The position numbers were made by a program, and so were the translations under genes. DNA of 18,527 bases from positions 1-18,527 of the forward strand of contig CAJUMS010000051.1 of assembly GCA_910587465.1 (NCBI GenBank). The letters run 5' to 3'. The notes under the pieces are model-generated. The model searched no databases. It saw only the letters and a list, made by a program, of their open reading frames with translations, and was not told the origin of the DNA. How positions within the stretch are numbered: the stretch's first letter is position 1; each line of letters begins with the position of its first letter. This stretch comes from an uncultured Oscillospiraceae bacterium (GTDB lineage Bacteria; Bacillota; Clostridia; Oscillospirales; Ruminococcaceae). Shown in pieces: positions 1-8,006 of this stretch.

Positions 1-1253
1 GAGGTTATTGCAACACTTTTCTGCTTTGTGTTGCATTTACTTTTGCATTTGACGTCCGACATTTTTATTTCGCCGCTGTTGACGTTCCAGAATCGCATTA
101 AAAGTTTAAGCAAGGTGGATTTGCCCGAGCCGCTTTTCCCCGAAATCCCGATAATTTTCCCTTTGGGAATTTCGATACTCAAATTGTCGAGAATTATTTC
201 GTTGTCATAAGAGAATGTCACGTTTTCACATTCCGCGCCCGTGAATACAATATCCTTGTCGTTCAATATATCCTCGATAACGGGCTGCTCATCGAGAACA
301 TCAAGCACGCGATCTCCCGCCGCGAAGGTATTTTGCAGCGAAACGCCGAGGTTCGCCAACGCGATAACGGGTCCGAATGATGCCATCATTGCAATAGTCG
401 GAATAAGCACTCTGTCTAATTCCACCGTTCCATTAGAGCAAAGCAGCGCGCTAACTGCGAGCATTATCAGATCAAATATCAGAATTACCGTGTTTGTTAT
501 CGCCGCGTCAAGTCCCGCGCCGCGGCTGAGTTTTTCTTGTTTCTCCGATAAAATATCGGTTTTTCGGTTAAGCTCATTAAGGCGTTTTTCGCCGTTGTCA
601 TACTGTATCGTTTCACGAAGTCCTCGCAGACTGTCCAATACAAAGCTTGAAAGCTCTCCCGATTCTCTGCGGAATTCCGCGCCCGCGCTTCCGCTCCTTT
701 TAGAGATAATGATTGGCACGAATACCCCGACCGCGGCATATCCGAGCGCGGCAGTTATCCCCAAAACAAAATTATACGAGCCGATAAACACGCACATTAT
801 CACGGAGAAGATAACGGCAATACAAATCGGCGAGATAGTGTGCGCGTAGAACACCTCCAACAGCTCTATATCCGAGGTGATGACCGAGATCATATCGCCC
901 TTTCCGCGGCACTCCAGCTTTGCCGGACAAAGCCGTCGAAGCGCCCTGAACACATGATTGCGAATTATAGCCAGCAGCTTGAAAGCGATATAATGATTGC
1001 AGGACTGCTCGCCGTAGCGCAGAAATCCCCTTGCCAACGCGAAAATTATTACGCAGACAAACACGGTATTCATCGTGACGGGACTGCCCGTTCCGAGAAT
1101 ATCCAACAGCGCATACCCACCGAAAATCGTGATAAACGAAGCGCACAAATGCCCGATAACGCCCATTGTGACCGCTGATATCATAAACCCGAGCAGCGGT
1201 TTTATCAAGCCGATAAGCCGAAACATTATATTTAAATTGCCGTGCTTTTTCAT
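1..1253 (-). CDS. ABC half-transporter, CydC-like (3' end outside window)
   Basis: This is an inner-membrane permease-ATPase fusion, the second partner of a heterodimeric exporter-type ABC transporter. The reading frame is open from ATG at 1253 to the window edge: 417 codons are visible of an expected 540-590. Hydrophobic segments lie near residues 10-50, 60-80, 135-180 and 250-305. The nucleotide-binding domain starts near 340, with Walker A GKSGSGKST at about 372-380. The signature motif, Walker B and H-loop lie beyond the edge. The start follows the upstream gene's TGA directly (TGA-ATG), and a GGAGG sits 8 bases before it inside that gene, so the two are translationally coupled. Placement in the CydC-like class rests on pairing with the CydD-like gene and on overall layout. 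CydDC proteins export thiols and have also been linked to haem, but the substrate here is unknown. Whether the missing end is intact cannot be judged. Confidence 0.85.
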   Translation of the reverse strand, partial: MKKHGNLNIMFRLIGLIKPLLGFMISAVTMGVIGHLCASFITIFGGYALLDILGTGSPVTMNTVFVCVIIFALARGFLRYGEQSCNHYIAFKLLAIIRNHVFRALRRLCPAKLECRGKGDMISVITSDIELLEVFYAHTISPICIAVIFSVIMCVFIGSYNFVLGITAALGYAAVGVFVPIIISKRSGSAGAEFRRESGELSSFVLDSLRGLRETIQYDNGEKRLNELNRKTDILSEKQEKLSRGAGLDAAITNTVILIFDLIMLAVSALLCSNGTVELDRVLIPTIAMMASFGPVIALANLGVSLQNTFAAGDRVLDVLDEQPVIEDILNDKDIVFTGAECENVTFSYDNEIILDNLSIEIPKGKIIGISGKSGSGKSTLLKLLMRFWNVNSGEIKMSDVKCKSKCNTKQKSVAIT

Positions 1254-2993
1254 TCAGACTGCCTCCATTCCGAGATTTTCAAGTCGCTGCTGAGCGTTAC
1301 ACAATTCGGAGTATAAACCGCTGTTTTGCAGCAATTTCTCGTGAGTTCCCCGCTCAATAATTTCTCCGTTTTCCATTGCGTATATTGTATCCGCGCCCGC
1401 ACAGTTTGCCAATCTGTGTGATATCAGAATTACCGTTTTCGTTTCGGCGAGCTGCGTTATCTGCTTCATGATTTCATTCTCGCTCTCAACGTCGACGTTG
1501 CTTGTTGCCTCGTCAAATATGTATATCGGCGAATCGTGCAGCAGCGCGCGGGCAAGCGCCAATCGCTGCCGCTGACCGCCTGAAAGATTAGCGGCGTTTT
1601 CGGAGAGTATTGTGTCAAGACCGTTCTCCGAGCGCAGAAATTCCGCAAGATTTGTTTTTTGAAGCACGTCCCAAAGCGCGTTATCGTCGGCGTTCTGGCT
1701 GCCCATAAGCAGATTATCGCGAACCGTTCCCTTGAACAGATAGCTGTTGTGACCTATATATGTAACGTTTCGCATAAGGCTTTCCTCGGATATTCCGGAA
1801 AGCTCCGTGTTGCCGCCGATCTTCACACTTCCGCCGTAATTTTTATTACGCCCCATAAGCACCGCCGCGACCGTGGATTTCCCGCAGCCGCTTTCGCCGA
1901 CTATCGCGGTAAATGATCGACGGGGAATTTCAATATCAATACCATGCAGCACCTCGCGGCTTTCGTCGTAGGAATAGCGGAGATTTTTGACCGTAATTTC
2001 ACATTTTTCTGGCGATATTTCGGCGGTTTTCCGCTCGGGTTCGGGAAGGTCTATAAGACGGAAAATTTTATCGCTCGCCGCTATTCCGTTCATTGCCACA
2101 TGGAAAAAGCTGCCGAGTTGCCTCATAGGAATAAAGAAATCCGCTGACAGCAGAATTATAGCGAAACACCCCGCAAAGCCTATCGCGCCTGCGTTGAATT
2201 CGCTTGCTGCCATAATTATTCCAAGCGCCGCGCCGCCGTAAGCCACCAAGTCCATTACGGTTATGGAGTTGAGCTGCATTGTCAGCACCTTCATTGTTAT
2301 CTTGCGGAACTTTTCGGATTCCTCGTTCATTTTTTGGTTTTTGTATTCGTCCGCCTGATAGATTTTCAACGTCGTAAGTCCCTGCAAATTCTCAAGAAAA
2401 GTGTCGCAGAGCTGTGTGTACTGCCCCCAATATTTTGACAGAAGCCGCTTTGCGATCTTCTGAATAACGATGATAACCACGGGGATAAGCGGTACGCAGA
2501 TCAGCAGCGCTGCAGCCGCCTTAACGCTTACAAACGCCAGCACCGCGAACAGGGTAAGCGGCGCAATCATCGCGTAGAAGAACTGCGGCAGATACGAGCC
2601 GAAATATGTTTCAAGCTGATCCACGCCCTCTACCGAAACCTGTACCGCCTCGGCGGTCGACACATCGTTAGTATAGCTGATGCCCAACCGCAGCAGTTTT
2701 TTATATATCATTTCGCGTAGGGTTTTCTTGACTGTTTTCGAGGCGAGAAAACCGAATCTCGCCTGTAAACGCGAACAGATAAACCGCACAACGACCGCTG
2801 TCAATGCTGCAAATGCCGTGAAAACAATATCGTTTTCCGTTATTGAATTTTCGGCAAGCTTTCCGAGCAGATTAGCTATGGAAAAGATCATCACGATGTT
2901 GAAGATCAGACTTACCCATTGTACGATAACGCTTCCGGCTATGTGTTTTTTTGATCTCCCGATCGTTGAGATCAAGCGTTTGTTTATCATCAT
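1254..2993 (-). CDS. ABC half-transporter, CydD-like
   Basis: Fused permease-ATPase of 579 residues, first partner of the heterodimer with the gene downstream. Membrane helices fill residues 10-310. The ATPase domain has Walker A GESGCGKST (366-374), signature LSGGQRQR (470-477), Walker B IYIFDEATSNVD with catalytic Glu at 495, and H-loop His 526. The Q-loop position reads YIGHNSYLF, with His where most ABC ATPases have Gln. I chose the first of two tandem ATGs (2993) because AGGAGG at 3001-3006 is 7 bases upstream; the longer frame from 3020 starts inside the palindrome and has no ribosome site. The permease part (AVQVSVEGVDQLETYFGSYL) resembles CydD-like proteins common in gut Firmicutes. 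It has its own consensus promoter (3072-3100) and two palindromic operators, so it is probably induced when a repressor leaves. Substrate not known: thiol, haem or peptide are options. Confidence 0.9.
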   Translation of the reverse strand: MMINKRLISTIGRSKKHIAGSVIVQWVSLIFNIVMIFSIANLLGKLAENSITENDIVFTAFAALTAVVVRFICSRLQARFGFLASKTVKKTLREMIYKKLLRLGISYTNDVSTAEAVQVSVEGVDQLETYFGSYLPQFFYAMIAPLTLFAVLAFVSVKAAAALLICVPLIPVVIIVIQKIAKRLLSKYWGQYTQLCDTFLENLQGLTTLKIYQADEYKNQKMNEESEKFRKITMKVLTMQLNSITVMDLVAYGGAALGIIMAASEFNAGAIGFAGCFAIILLSADFFIPMRQLGSFFHVAMNGIAASDKIFRLIDLPEPERKTAEISPEKCEITVKNLRYSYDESREVLHGIDIEIPRRSFTAIVGESGCGKSTVAAVLMGRNKNYGGSVKIGGNTELSGISEESLMRNVTYIGHNSYLFKGTVRDNLLMGSQNADDNALWDVLQKTNLAEFLRSENGLDTILSENAANLSGGQRQRLALARALLHDSPIYIFDEATSNVDVESENEIMKQITQLAETKTVILISHRLANCAGADTIYAMENGEIIERGTHEKLLQNSGLYSELCNAQQRLENLGMEAV

Positions 2994-3012
2994 AAACAGA
3001 CCTCCTATTTGC

Positions 3013-3028
3013 GTTAGCATTAGCTAAC
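3013..3028 (-). promoter_or_regulatory. Palindromic operator, copy 1 (perfect)
   Basis: Sequence GTTAGCATTAGCTAAC, a perfect 6-4-6 inverted repeat of the RTTAGY-N4-RCTAAY family found seven times in this window. It lies directly upstream of the AGGAGG of the CydD-like gene, 19 bases before its start codon, and 18 bases from copy 2. Read as RNA it would form a 6-bp stem with a 4-base loop. Binding by a metal-responsive repressor is inferred. Confidence 0.75.
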
Positions 3029-3039
3029 TCAGTGCCAAA

Positions 3040-3069
3040 AAGTAGGGTTAGCCAATGCTAACCCTACTT
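3040..3069 (-). promoter_or_regulatory. Palindromic operator, copy 2, in a 13-bp hairpin
   Basis: The core GTTAGCCAATGCTAAC (3047-3062) is perfect, and the symmetry extends outwards to arms of 13 bp (3040-3052 and 3057-3069) around the loop CAAT. It begins just after the -10 box (3072-3077) of the CydD-like promoter, overlapping the expected transcription start, the classic place for a repressor site. On the minus strand it is followed by a TTTTT run, so the same sequence could also act as an intrinsic terminator for the upstream MATE gene or as an early attenuator. Confidence 0.75.
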
Positions 3070-3071
3070 AA

Positions 3072-3100
3072 ATTATAATACATTTTTTTCAATTTGTCAA
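3072..3100 (-). promoter_or_regulatory. Promoter of the CydD/CydC-like pair
   Basis: On the minus strand TTGACA (3095-3100) and TATAAT (3072-3077) are separated by exactly 17 bases, a perfect vegetative promoter. The -35 box borders the original stop codon of the broken MATE gene. The palindrome copy 2 follows the -10 box immediately. Confidence 0.85.
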
Positions 3101-4471
3101 GACATTTTTCCCTATTTTCTGAGATATTTTTTTCAACATAAATACGGAGATAATCGCGGTAAGAAGTTCGGCGCACGGAAAAGCCAGCCAGACGAGCCAC
3201 CTTGTATTTTCATCGAATTTGACAAACTATGCAAATCCTATCGCGATAGGAAACACAAACAGCAGCTGTCGGCAAACCGAAATAATCAGCGATGCAACAC
3301 CGCTGCCGAGCGCCTGAAAAAATCCCTGAAACGCTATGTTTATCCCCACGAAAACAAGTCCCGCCGAAATAACGCGAACGGCGCTCACGCAAAGCGTCAG
3401 CGTTTCGCCCGATAGTCCGAATATCTCCGAAAACGGCACGGCAAAAATCTCCAATACCACACACCCTGTCAGCATGATCGCGCCCGTGTAAAGCTGCCCG
3501 TATTTCAAGCAGTCTTTTATTCTTTTATCGTCGCGCATACCGTAGCTGAACGCGGTGATCGGGGTTATCGCGTCGCGCATTCCAAAAGCCGCGAACAGCA
3601 GAAATTGCTGTATTTTATAATACAACCCGTATGCCGTTACCATATTTTCGCTTATTCCGTGCAAAATCAAATTCATTCCGTATGTCATTACGGATATCAG
3701 TGCTTGTGAGATTATCGCGGGCAGAACGACCGCGTATATTTTGCCGATGATCCGCGGCGACGGAATGAAATCCCGAGCACTTATCCGCATTGCCTTGTTG
3801 AATCTGATATGGAAGATAAGCGCGGCAGTAAACGAAACGATCTGCCCGATCACCGTTGCGTATGCCGCGCCCCCTTACTCCCATTTTAGGGAAACCGAGC
3901 AGACCGTAGATAAATATCGGGTCAAGGATAATATTTGTGACCGCGCCGAGTATTTGCGCTATTGTCGAGCAAAGAGAATGCCCCGCTGCCTGAAGCAGCT
4001 TTTGAAAAACGGCGAACATCACATTCCGAACGAAAGTACGCAGCAAATGCTTAAATACTCCGTGCCCATCGCGGATATAACGGCATTATCGGTTTGAGAG
4101 CCGATATACGCACCCGCTCCGAACAGCCCGAAAACAAGGAATACGACATAGACTGCCGCGCCGAGGAAAACAGCGTTTCCTGCGGTGTTTCCGGCAAGTG
4201 CCGCGTCCTTTTGTCCCATACTTTTCGCGGCGAGAACGTTTGCACCCACTCCGGTTCCTATACCCACCGCTACCATAAGTATCTGCATCGGGAACGCGAG
4301 CGTAAGCGCGTTGAGCGCATCCTCTCCGCCTATCGCCATATTGGACACGAACGCGCTGTCCACGATGTTGTAAACCGCCTGTAAAACCATTGAAACGATC
4401 ATCGGTATCCCCATTGAAAGCATCAGCTTTCTCACCGGATAAGCCGCCATTTTTTTGTTATTCAAATCCAT
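3089..4471 (-). pseudogene. Broken MATE-family multidrug efflux transporter
   Basis: MATE proteins are 12-helix cation antiporters of about 450 residues that expel drugs and metabolites. Here the full length (about 460 codons) can only be followed by changing frame twice. Frame one runs from ATG 4471 (AAGGGGG just upstream) through ...VLSFGM and stops at TGA 4019-4021. Homology continues in a second frame (MFAVFQKLLQAAGHS...) as if one base were lost near 4020-4027. A third frame takes over at a run of five C (3870-3874), where one extra base seems present (...MGVRG/AAYATVIGQIV...). That frame meets an amber codon at 3227-3229 but then continues 45 codons of plausible MATE C-terminus to TGA at 3089-3091. 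Three independent lesions argue for a true pseudogene, though run-length sequencing errors could explain the frameshift at the C run. The promoter and leader remain intact, so decay may be recent. Confidence 0.88.
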
Positions 4472-4489
4472 AATACCCCCTTCGAAAAC

Positions 4490-4536
4490 AAAAAATGTGC
4501 AGCCCGCCGATTGGATTTACGCGGCAAGCTACACAT
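4490..4536 (-). terminator. Terminator-like hairpin in the MATE leader
   Basis: Read on the minus strand, ATGTGTAGC (4536-4528) pairs with GCTGCACAT (4503-4495) over 9 bp including one G-U pair. An inner GCCG/CGGC stem (4525-4522 with 4509-4506) adds to it, and a run of six T follows (4495-4490). It begins only about 4 bases after the transcription start predicted from the -10 box, and ends before the MATE start codon. It would therefore terminate most transcripts unless relieved, and looks like a transcription attenuator. Confidence 0.65.
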
Positions 4537-4546
4537 CATTGATAAT

Positions 4547-4575
4547 ATTATATTATTTTTTCGCGGGATTGTCAA
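4547..4575 (-). promoter_or_regulatory. Promoter of the MATE gene
   Basis: Minus-strand TTGACA (4570-4575) and TATAAT (4547-4552) with a 17-base spacer, both perfect. The expected start is near 4540, giving a leader of about 70 bases that holds the terminator-like hairpin. No RTTAGY palindrome is present here, unlike the other transport operons. Confidence 0.85.
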
Positions 4576-4632
4576 AGGGAATTTTGTACAAATTTATTTC
4601 ACTTTTTGAGATTTTGACTGCTCAGGCGGTAA

Positions 4633-7158
4633 TTACTCCCTGTTTTTGAGTACCTCCGCGGGAGTTATCCCGTTTATTTTCCGCACGAGAAGTGCGTTAA
4701 TGATAAAATAAACCGCCATCACTCCCGCGAATATCAGCGGATACGTATACCATTCGAACCGCACGTTCAGTCCGCAGGCTACGTTCGCGACCGCCCAGGG
4801 ATAGATAGCATCCATTGCGAGCTTGGAAAGCGGTATACCGATGATCGCGCCGACAGCTACGACAACGGTGTTGCCGTTAAGATAGAGCCTGCGCACCTCT
4901 TTTGAGCGGAATCCGAACACCTTGATAAGCGATATTCCGAAGCTCGAACGGTCGATCATAACACCCATCATCAAATACATCACTACGAGAAATATCACTG
5001 CGGAAACCGAGATCATCATCACGACCATGGGCGACATCAGCTCGCCGAACACCGCAGAGGAGCGTTCTACGTCCGCGCGGGTCGTTACTGAATACACCCT
5101 GCCGTCGTCGATATCAAGCGGCTTGTCGGAGAGCAGCGTATTGTAATAATCGTCCTCTTGCCCGAACAGCTCCCTCATACTGTTAATATCCATAAACGCG
5201 GTCAGTCCCGTGGAATAACCGCATATGCCCTCTACCGTAAAGGCATAGTCCATTTCGTTCGCGCTGTCGGTCAGAATGAGCTTGTCGCCTTTATGAACGC
5301 CGTATTTTTCGGCAATTGATTTCCCGATAACAACGCTGCTTTTCCCGCTTTTCGGCTTTGCGTCAAAGTATTTGTTATCACCGTCAATTCCGATAATCGA
5401 AACGTCAAGCGTGTAGCCCATTTCCGTCTTGGAAAGCGATTCGGTATAGCACGCCTCCGCACCCTCGGGAGCAGTCTTTTCGGGGTATTTCAGCGTGTAC
5501 ATATACTCAAATTTTGTGCCGCTCACGCTGTCGGTTTGAACGTTCTCACACAGGATAAAGCAATTCAGCCCGAGCATAAAGATCAGCAGCGAGATAAACA
5601 TTCCGATCACCACGGTAACGCTTGTGCGTATCTCTCTGAGCATTTGGCGGATACGGAAATTGCGCACGAAATTGTTGCCCGTGAGTTCTACGCCGCGCAG
5701 CTTCGAGGATTTCTGCTCGTTTCGTATCAGCGACAGCGCGGTCTGCGACAGCCGTTTGCTGATAACGAGCGAATTCACGATAACCGAGATAAGCGGCGGC
5801 ATGATCACCGAATAAATAATAAGATACGCGGGATATATCGTATCGAGCGCGGGAACCGAGAAATACGAGTACGTATCGCCCATCAGCTGCCTTACGCCCG
5901 CGTCCGAAAAGCCGATCGCCGCGCCGACCAGCCCGCCGAAAAACGTAACCGCCGTGGGCAGCGTTATGTAGTGTATCAGCAAGTCTTTTTTCTTCGCTCC
6001 GAGAGCGTATAGCGCCCCGATCACGCTCGATTCGCGGTTTATTTGGTGAATGACGAACACGGAAATCACGTAGGCGAACAGCGCCATTACGACCACTCCC
6101 GCAAGCAAGCCCATTTCCTTGTTCATCTGCATATCGCCCGACGCCGCAAGAATACGCGGATTTTCGTCTGCCGTTACGAACGCCGTGAGATTTTCGATTT
6201 TAATATCGAATAATTCGTCAATAAGCTCGTTTGTTTTACCCTTAAACTTTTCCGTGCCGTCGGCAAGCTCCCGTGCTCCGTCGCTCGCCGCCGATACTCC
6301 CGCGATGTATTCCGGCGCAAATTCCGCCAACGCGCCGCCGTTTTCCGAGAGTACTTTCAATGCGTCGCGAAGCTGTTTCGCGCCGTCATTCAGCTCGTCC
6401 ATGCCGTTCCGAAGCTCGTCTCTTTTATCGGTGATTTCGGAAATCATCTCGCGGAAATACTGATCGTCAACCTCCTCATAATCAAACGCAAAGCCCTTGA
6501 CCGTGCTGCGTACGTCGTCGTCCGACACGTCGTTTCCCAAGCGGTAAGCGTAGGTGAAGTCCTCGACTTTTTGTGCGCTTTCGAGGATTTCCACATACTG
6601 CTCCGAGGTTACAAACGCCGTCCCGAAAAGCGAGCTTTCCGCCGCCATGTCCGAAAAGGAGCTTGTCGGAAGATCATAATCCGGCGTTGTGCCGATTCCC
6701 ACAATTTCAAAATCGGTATCGGCGATTTTTATTTTGTCGCCGACCGAATAATGATGCTCCTCGCAGTAGCGTTTTTCAAGGACAATCTCTCCGTCTTTTT
6801 CCGCGAGCCTGCCGCTGTCATGCGCGATCAGGTTTATCTCCTCGCGGTTTTTCATTAACCGAAGAACGGAATTGTCGTCAAGCGAAATATCGGCGGAGAA
6901 TTTGCGTTCAAGTGTGATCCCCATATCACGCAAAGCCTTTTCCTGCTCGTCGGTAAGAGGTACGAACACCGAAAACTCGCCGTGCTCGACGTGATTTTTT
7001 TCGGCGCTCTCCGCACTCCCCGTGATGATATTTTCCGCCGCGCCGACCACCGCCGTCACGATGTACATTCCCATAACGATCATCAGAAACAGTGCCAACC
7101 ACCGCCAAAAATTCTCTTTTACGTCGCGGAATATCCGCTTATTCAGAATTTTATTCAT
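4633..7158 (-). CDS. FtsX/MacB-type ABC transporter permease
   Basis: Large membrane subunit (841 residues from ATG 7158) that works with the ATPase encoded just upstream. Helices are visible near residues 20-40, 350-372, 400-420, 440-462, 512-537, 710-735, 763-783 and 806-825. The two three-helix blocks followed by basic loops (residues 375-400 and 740-760) are typical FtsX domains. A long extracellular region (about 41-345) contains a helical, probably coiled-coil stretch at 240-310; a second extracellular domain spans 540-705. Such permeases usually drive mechanical work on the cell envelope, or export or sense peptides and lipids rather than move small molecules. The start overlaps the ATPase stop (TGATG) with GGAGG 7 bases upstream, so translation is coupled. 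A GTG at 7161 is a possible alternative. The substrate cannot be told from sequence. No clear terminator follows at 4490-4632. Confidence 0.9.
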   Translation of the reverse strand: MNKILNKRIFRDVKENFWRWLALFLMIVMGMYIVTAVVGAAENIITGSAESAEKNHVEHGEFSVFVPLTDEQEKALRDMGITLERKFSADISLDDNSVLRLMKNREEINLIAHDSGRLAEKDGEIVLEKRYCEEHHYSVGDKIKIADTDFEIVGIGTTPDYDLPTSSFSDMAAESSLFGTAFVTSEQYVEILESAQKVEDFTYAYRLGNDVSDDDVRSTVKGFAFDYEEVDDQYFREMISEITDKRDELRNGMDELNDGAKQLRDALKVLSENGGALAEFAPEYIAGVSAASDGARELADGTEKFKGKTNELIDELFDIKIENLTAFVTADENPRILAASGDMQMNKEMGLLAGVVVMALFAYVISVFVIHQINRESSVIGALYALGAKKKDLLIHYITLPTAVTFFGGLVGAAIGFSDAGVRQLMGDTYSYFSVPALDTIYPAYLIIYSVIMPPLISVIVNSLVISKRLSQTALSLIRNEQKSSKLRGVELTGNNFVRNFRIRQMLREIRTSVTVVIGMFISLLIFMLGLNCFILCENVQTDSVSGTKFEYMYTLKYPEKTAPEGAEACYTESLSKTEMGYTLDVSIIGIDGDNKYFDAKPKSGKSSVVIGKSIAEKYGVHKGDKLILTDSANEMDYAFTVEGICGYSTGLTAFMDINSMRELFGQEDDYYNTLLSDKPLDIDDGRVYSVTTRADVERSSAVFGELMSPMVVMMISVSAVIFLVVMYLMMGVMIDRSSFGISLIKVFGFRSKEVRRLYLNGNTVVVAVGAIIGIPLSKLAMDAIYPWAVANVACGLNVRFEWYTYPLIFAGVMAVYFIINALLVRKINGITPAEVLKNRE

Positions 7159-7859
7159 CACAGGTCCTCCAGTTCGGCGGCGGGTACGCGCGTTTCGTTT
7201 ATGTAGTCCTTTTTGATCAGCCCGTCCTTGACGATGATAACCTTATGCACCATATTTTTTACGGAGTTGTTGTGCGTTACGATCAGCATGGTGGTGCCGT
7301 ATTTTTTGTTGATCTTTTCAAGGAGCACAAGAATATCCCGCGAGGTCTTGGAGTCCAGCGCGCCCGTCGGCTCGTCGCAGAGCAGCAGCTTGGGGTTCTT
7401 GATGAGCGCTCTCGCGATAGCGCACCTTTGCTGCTGACCGCCCGATAGCTGCGACGGGAATTTGTTGCGGTGCTCGGCAAGCCCGAGCGTTTCCAGAAGT
7501 TCATTGATGTCGAGGGGATCATCCGCAAGATATTCGCACACCTGAATATTTTCGCGAACCGTAAGATTTGGGACAAGGTTGTAAAACTGAAAAATAAACC
7601 CGAGATTGTCTCGGCGGTAATCCGACAGCGCGTCGGGCTTCAAGCCGAATATCTCCTTACCGTCCACCTTGACCGAGCCGGAATCCATTGTGTCCAGACC
7701 GCCGATACAGTTCAGCAGCGTGGATTTTCCGCTGCCGCTCGTGCCTTGGATAACGCACATCTGACCGCGCTCAACACCCGTCGTTATCCCTTTCAGCACT
7801 TGGATATAGCTCGAATCCTTTCCGTAGCTTTTCTTTACGTCAGTTACTTCAAGATACAT
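7158..7859 (-). CDS. ABC transporter ATPase, MacB/LolD class
   Basis: Stand-alone 233-residue ATPase that powers the FtsX-like permease downstream. Walker A GTSGSGKST spans residues 39-47, Q-loop Gln is at 91, the signature LSGGQQQR at 138-145, Walker B LLLCDEPTGALD at 158-169 with catalytic Glu 163, and the H-loop His is 196. The LSGGQQQR and DEPTGALD forms are characteristic of the MacB/LolD/BceA branch, and length is normal. ATG 7859 has GGAGG 7 bases upstream. A 16-base palindrome (7877-7892) sits just before that ribosome site, and a TetR-type palindrome (7951-7965) lies further up, so the operon probably answers to two regulators. The tetR gene at 8007-8630 lies immediately upstream in the same direction. 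Confidence 0.95.
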   Translation of the reverse strand: MYLEVTDVKKSYGKDSSYIQVLKGITTGVERGQMCVIQGTSGSGKSTLLNCIGGLDTMDSGSVKVDGKEIFGLKPDALSDYRRDNLGFIFQFYNLVPNLTVRENIQVCEYLADDPLDINELLETLGLAEHRNKFPSQLSGGQQQRCAIARALIKNPKLLLCDEPTGALDSKTSRDILVLLEKINKKYGTTMLIVTHNNSVKNMVHKVIIVKDGLIKKDYINETRVPAAELEDL

Positions 7860-7876
7860 TGTAAAACCTCCGTTCG

Positions 7877-7892
7877 ATTAGCATATGCTAAC
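7877..7892 (-). promoter_or_regulatory. Palindromic operator, copy 3
   Basis: Plus-strand ATTAGCATATGCTAAC, 17 bases before the start of the MacB-type ATPase and just ahead of its GGAGG. It has one asymmetric outer pair, which becomes G-U in the minus-strand transcript, with a further flanking G-C pair. I could not find a convincing promoter between it and the upstream tetR; a weak TAAAAT lies 11 bases before it. Confidence 0.7.
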
Positions 7893-7950
7893 CGCATATT
7901 TTTATTTTAACCGCCCGAAAGCGGTTCTTGACGATATTACATAACATCAG

Positions 7951-7965
7951 CATAACATTGTTATG
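7951..7965. promoter_or_regulatory. Probable TetR operator before MacB-type operon
   Basis: CATAACATTGTTATG is a perfect 7-1-7 inverted repeat. A further half-site (ATAACATCAG, 7941-7950) adjoins it. The same ATAACA-N-TGTTAT pattern overlaps both tetR promoters in this window, so it probably binds the TetR protein encoded upstream. The link is inferred from the shared pattern. Confidence 0.6.
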
Positions 7966-7982
7966 TTTCTTTCTTAATATTT

Positions 7983-8000
7983 GCCGTACATCTGTACGGC
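7983..8000. repeat. Perfect inverted repeat after tetR
   Basis: GCCGTACATCTGTACGGC has two 8-bp arms around a 2-base centre, starting 6 bases past the stop of the tetR gene. With no T-run after it, it is a poor intrinsic terminator. It may slow transcription, protect the 3' end of the message, or be a protein site. Confidence 0.5.
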
Positions 8001-8006
8001 AGAATA

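Noticed and set aside
241..849. A 202-codon plus-strand open frame over the CydC-like gene
   Set aside because: It lies entirely antisense to a clear ABC transporter gene, has Ser/Ile-rich composition without domain features and no ribosome site.
3013..3062. The repeated palindromes as the start of a CRISPR array
   Set aside because: Copies are only 16 bases, widely and irregularly spaced, in both orientations and always at operon fronts.
3227..3853. The 208-codon frame as an independent membrane protein
   Set aside because: It is the C-terminal half of the broken MATE gene; its sequence continues the upstream frame after a single extra C and lacks a ribosome site.
5536..6012. A 158-codon plus-strand open frame opposite the FtsX-like permease
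   Set aside because: Antisense shadow with a charged, low-complexity translation and no family resemblance; similar shadows at 10960-11478, 12635-13048 and 17953-18522 were dropped for the same reason.
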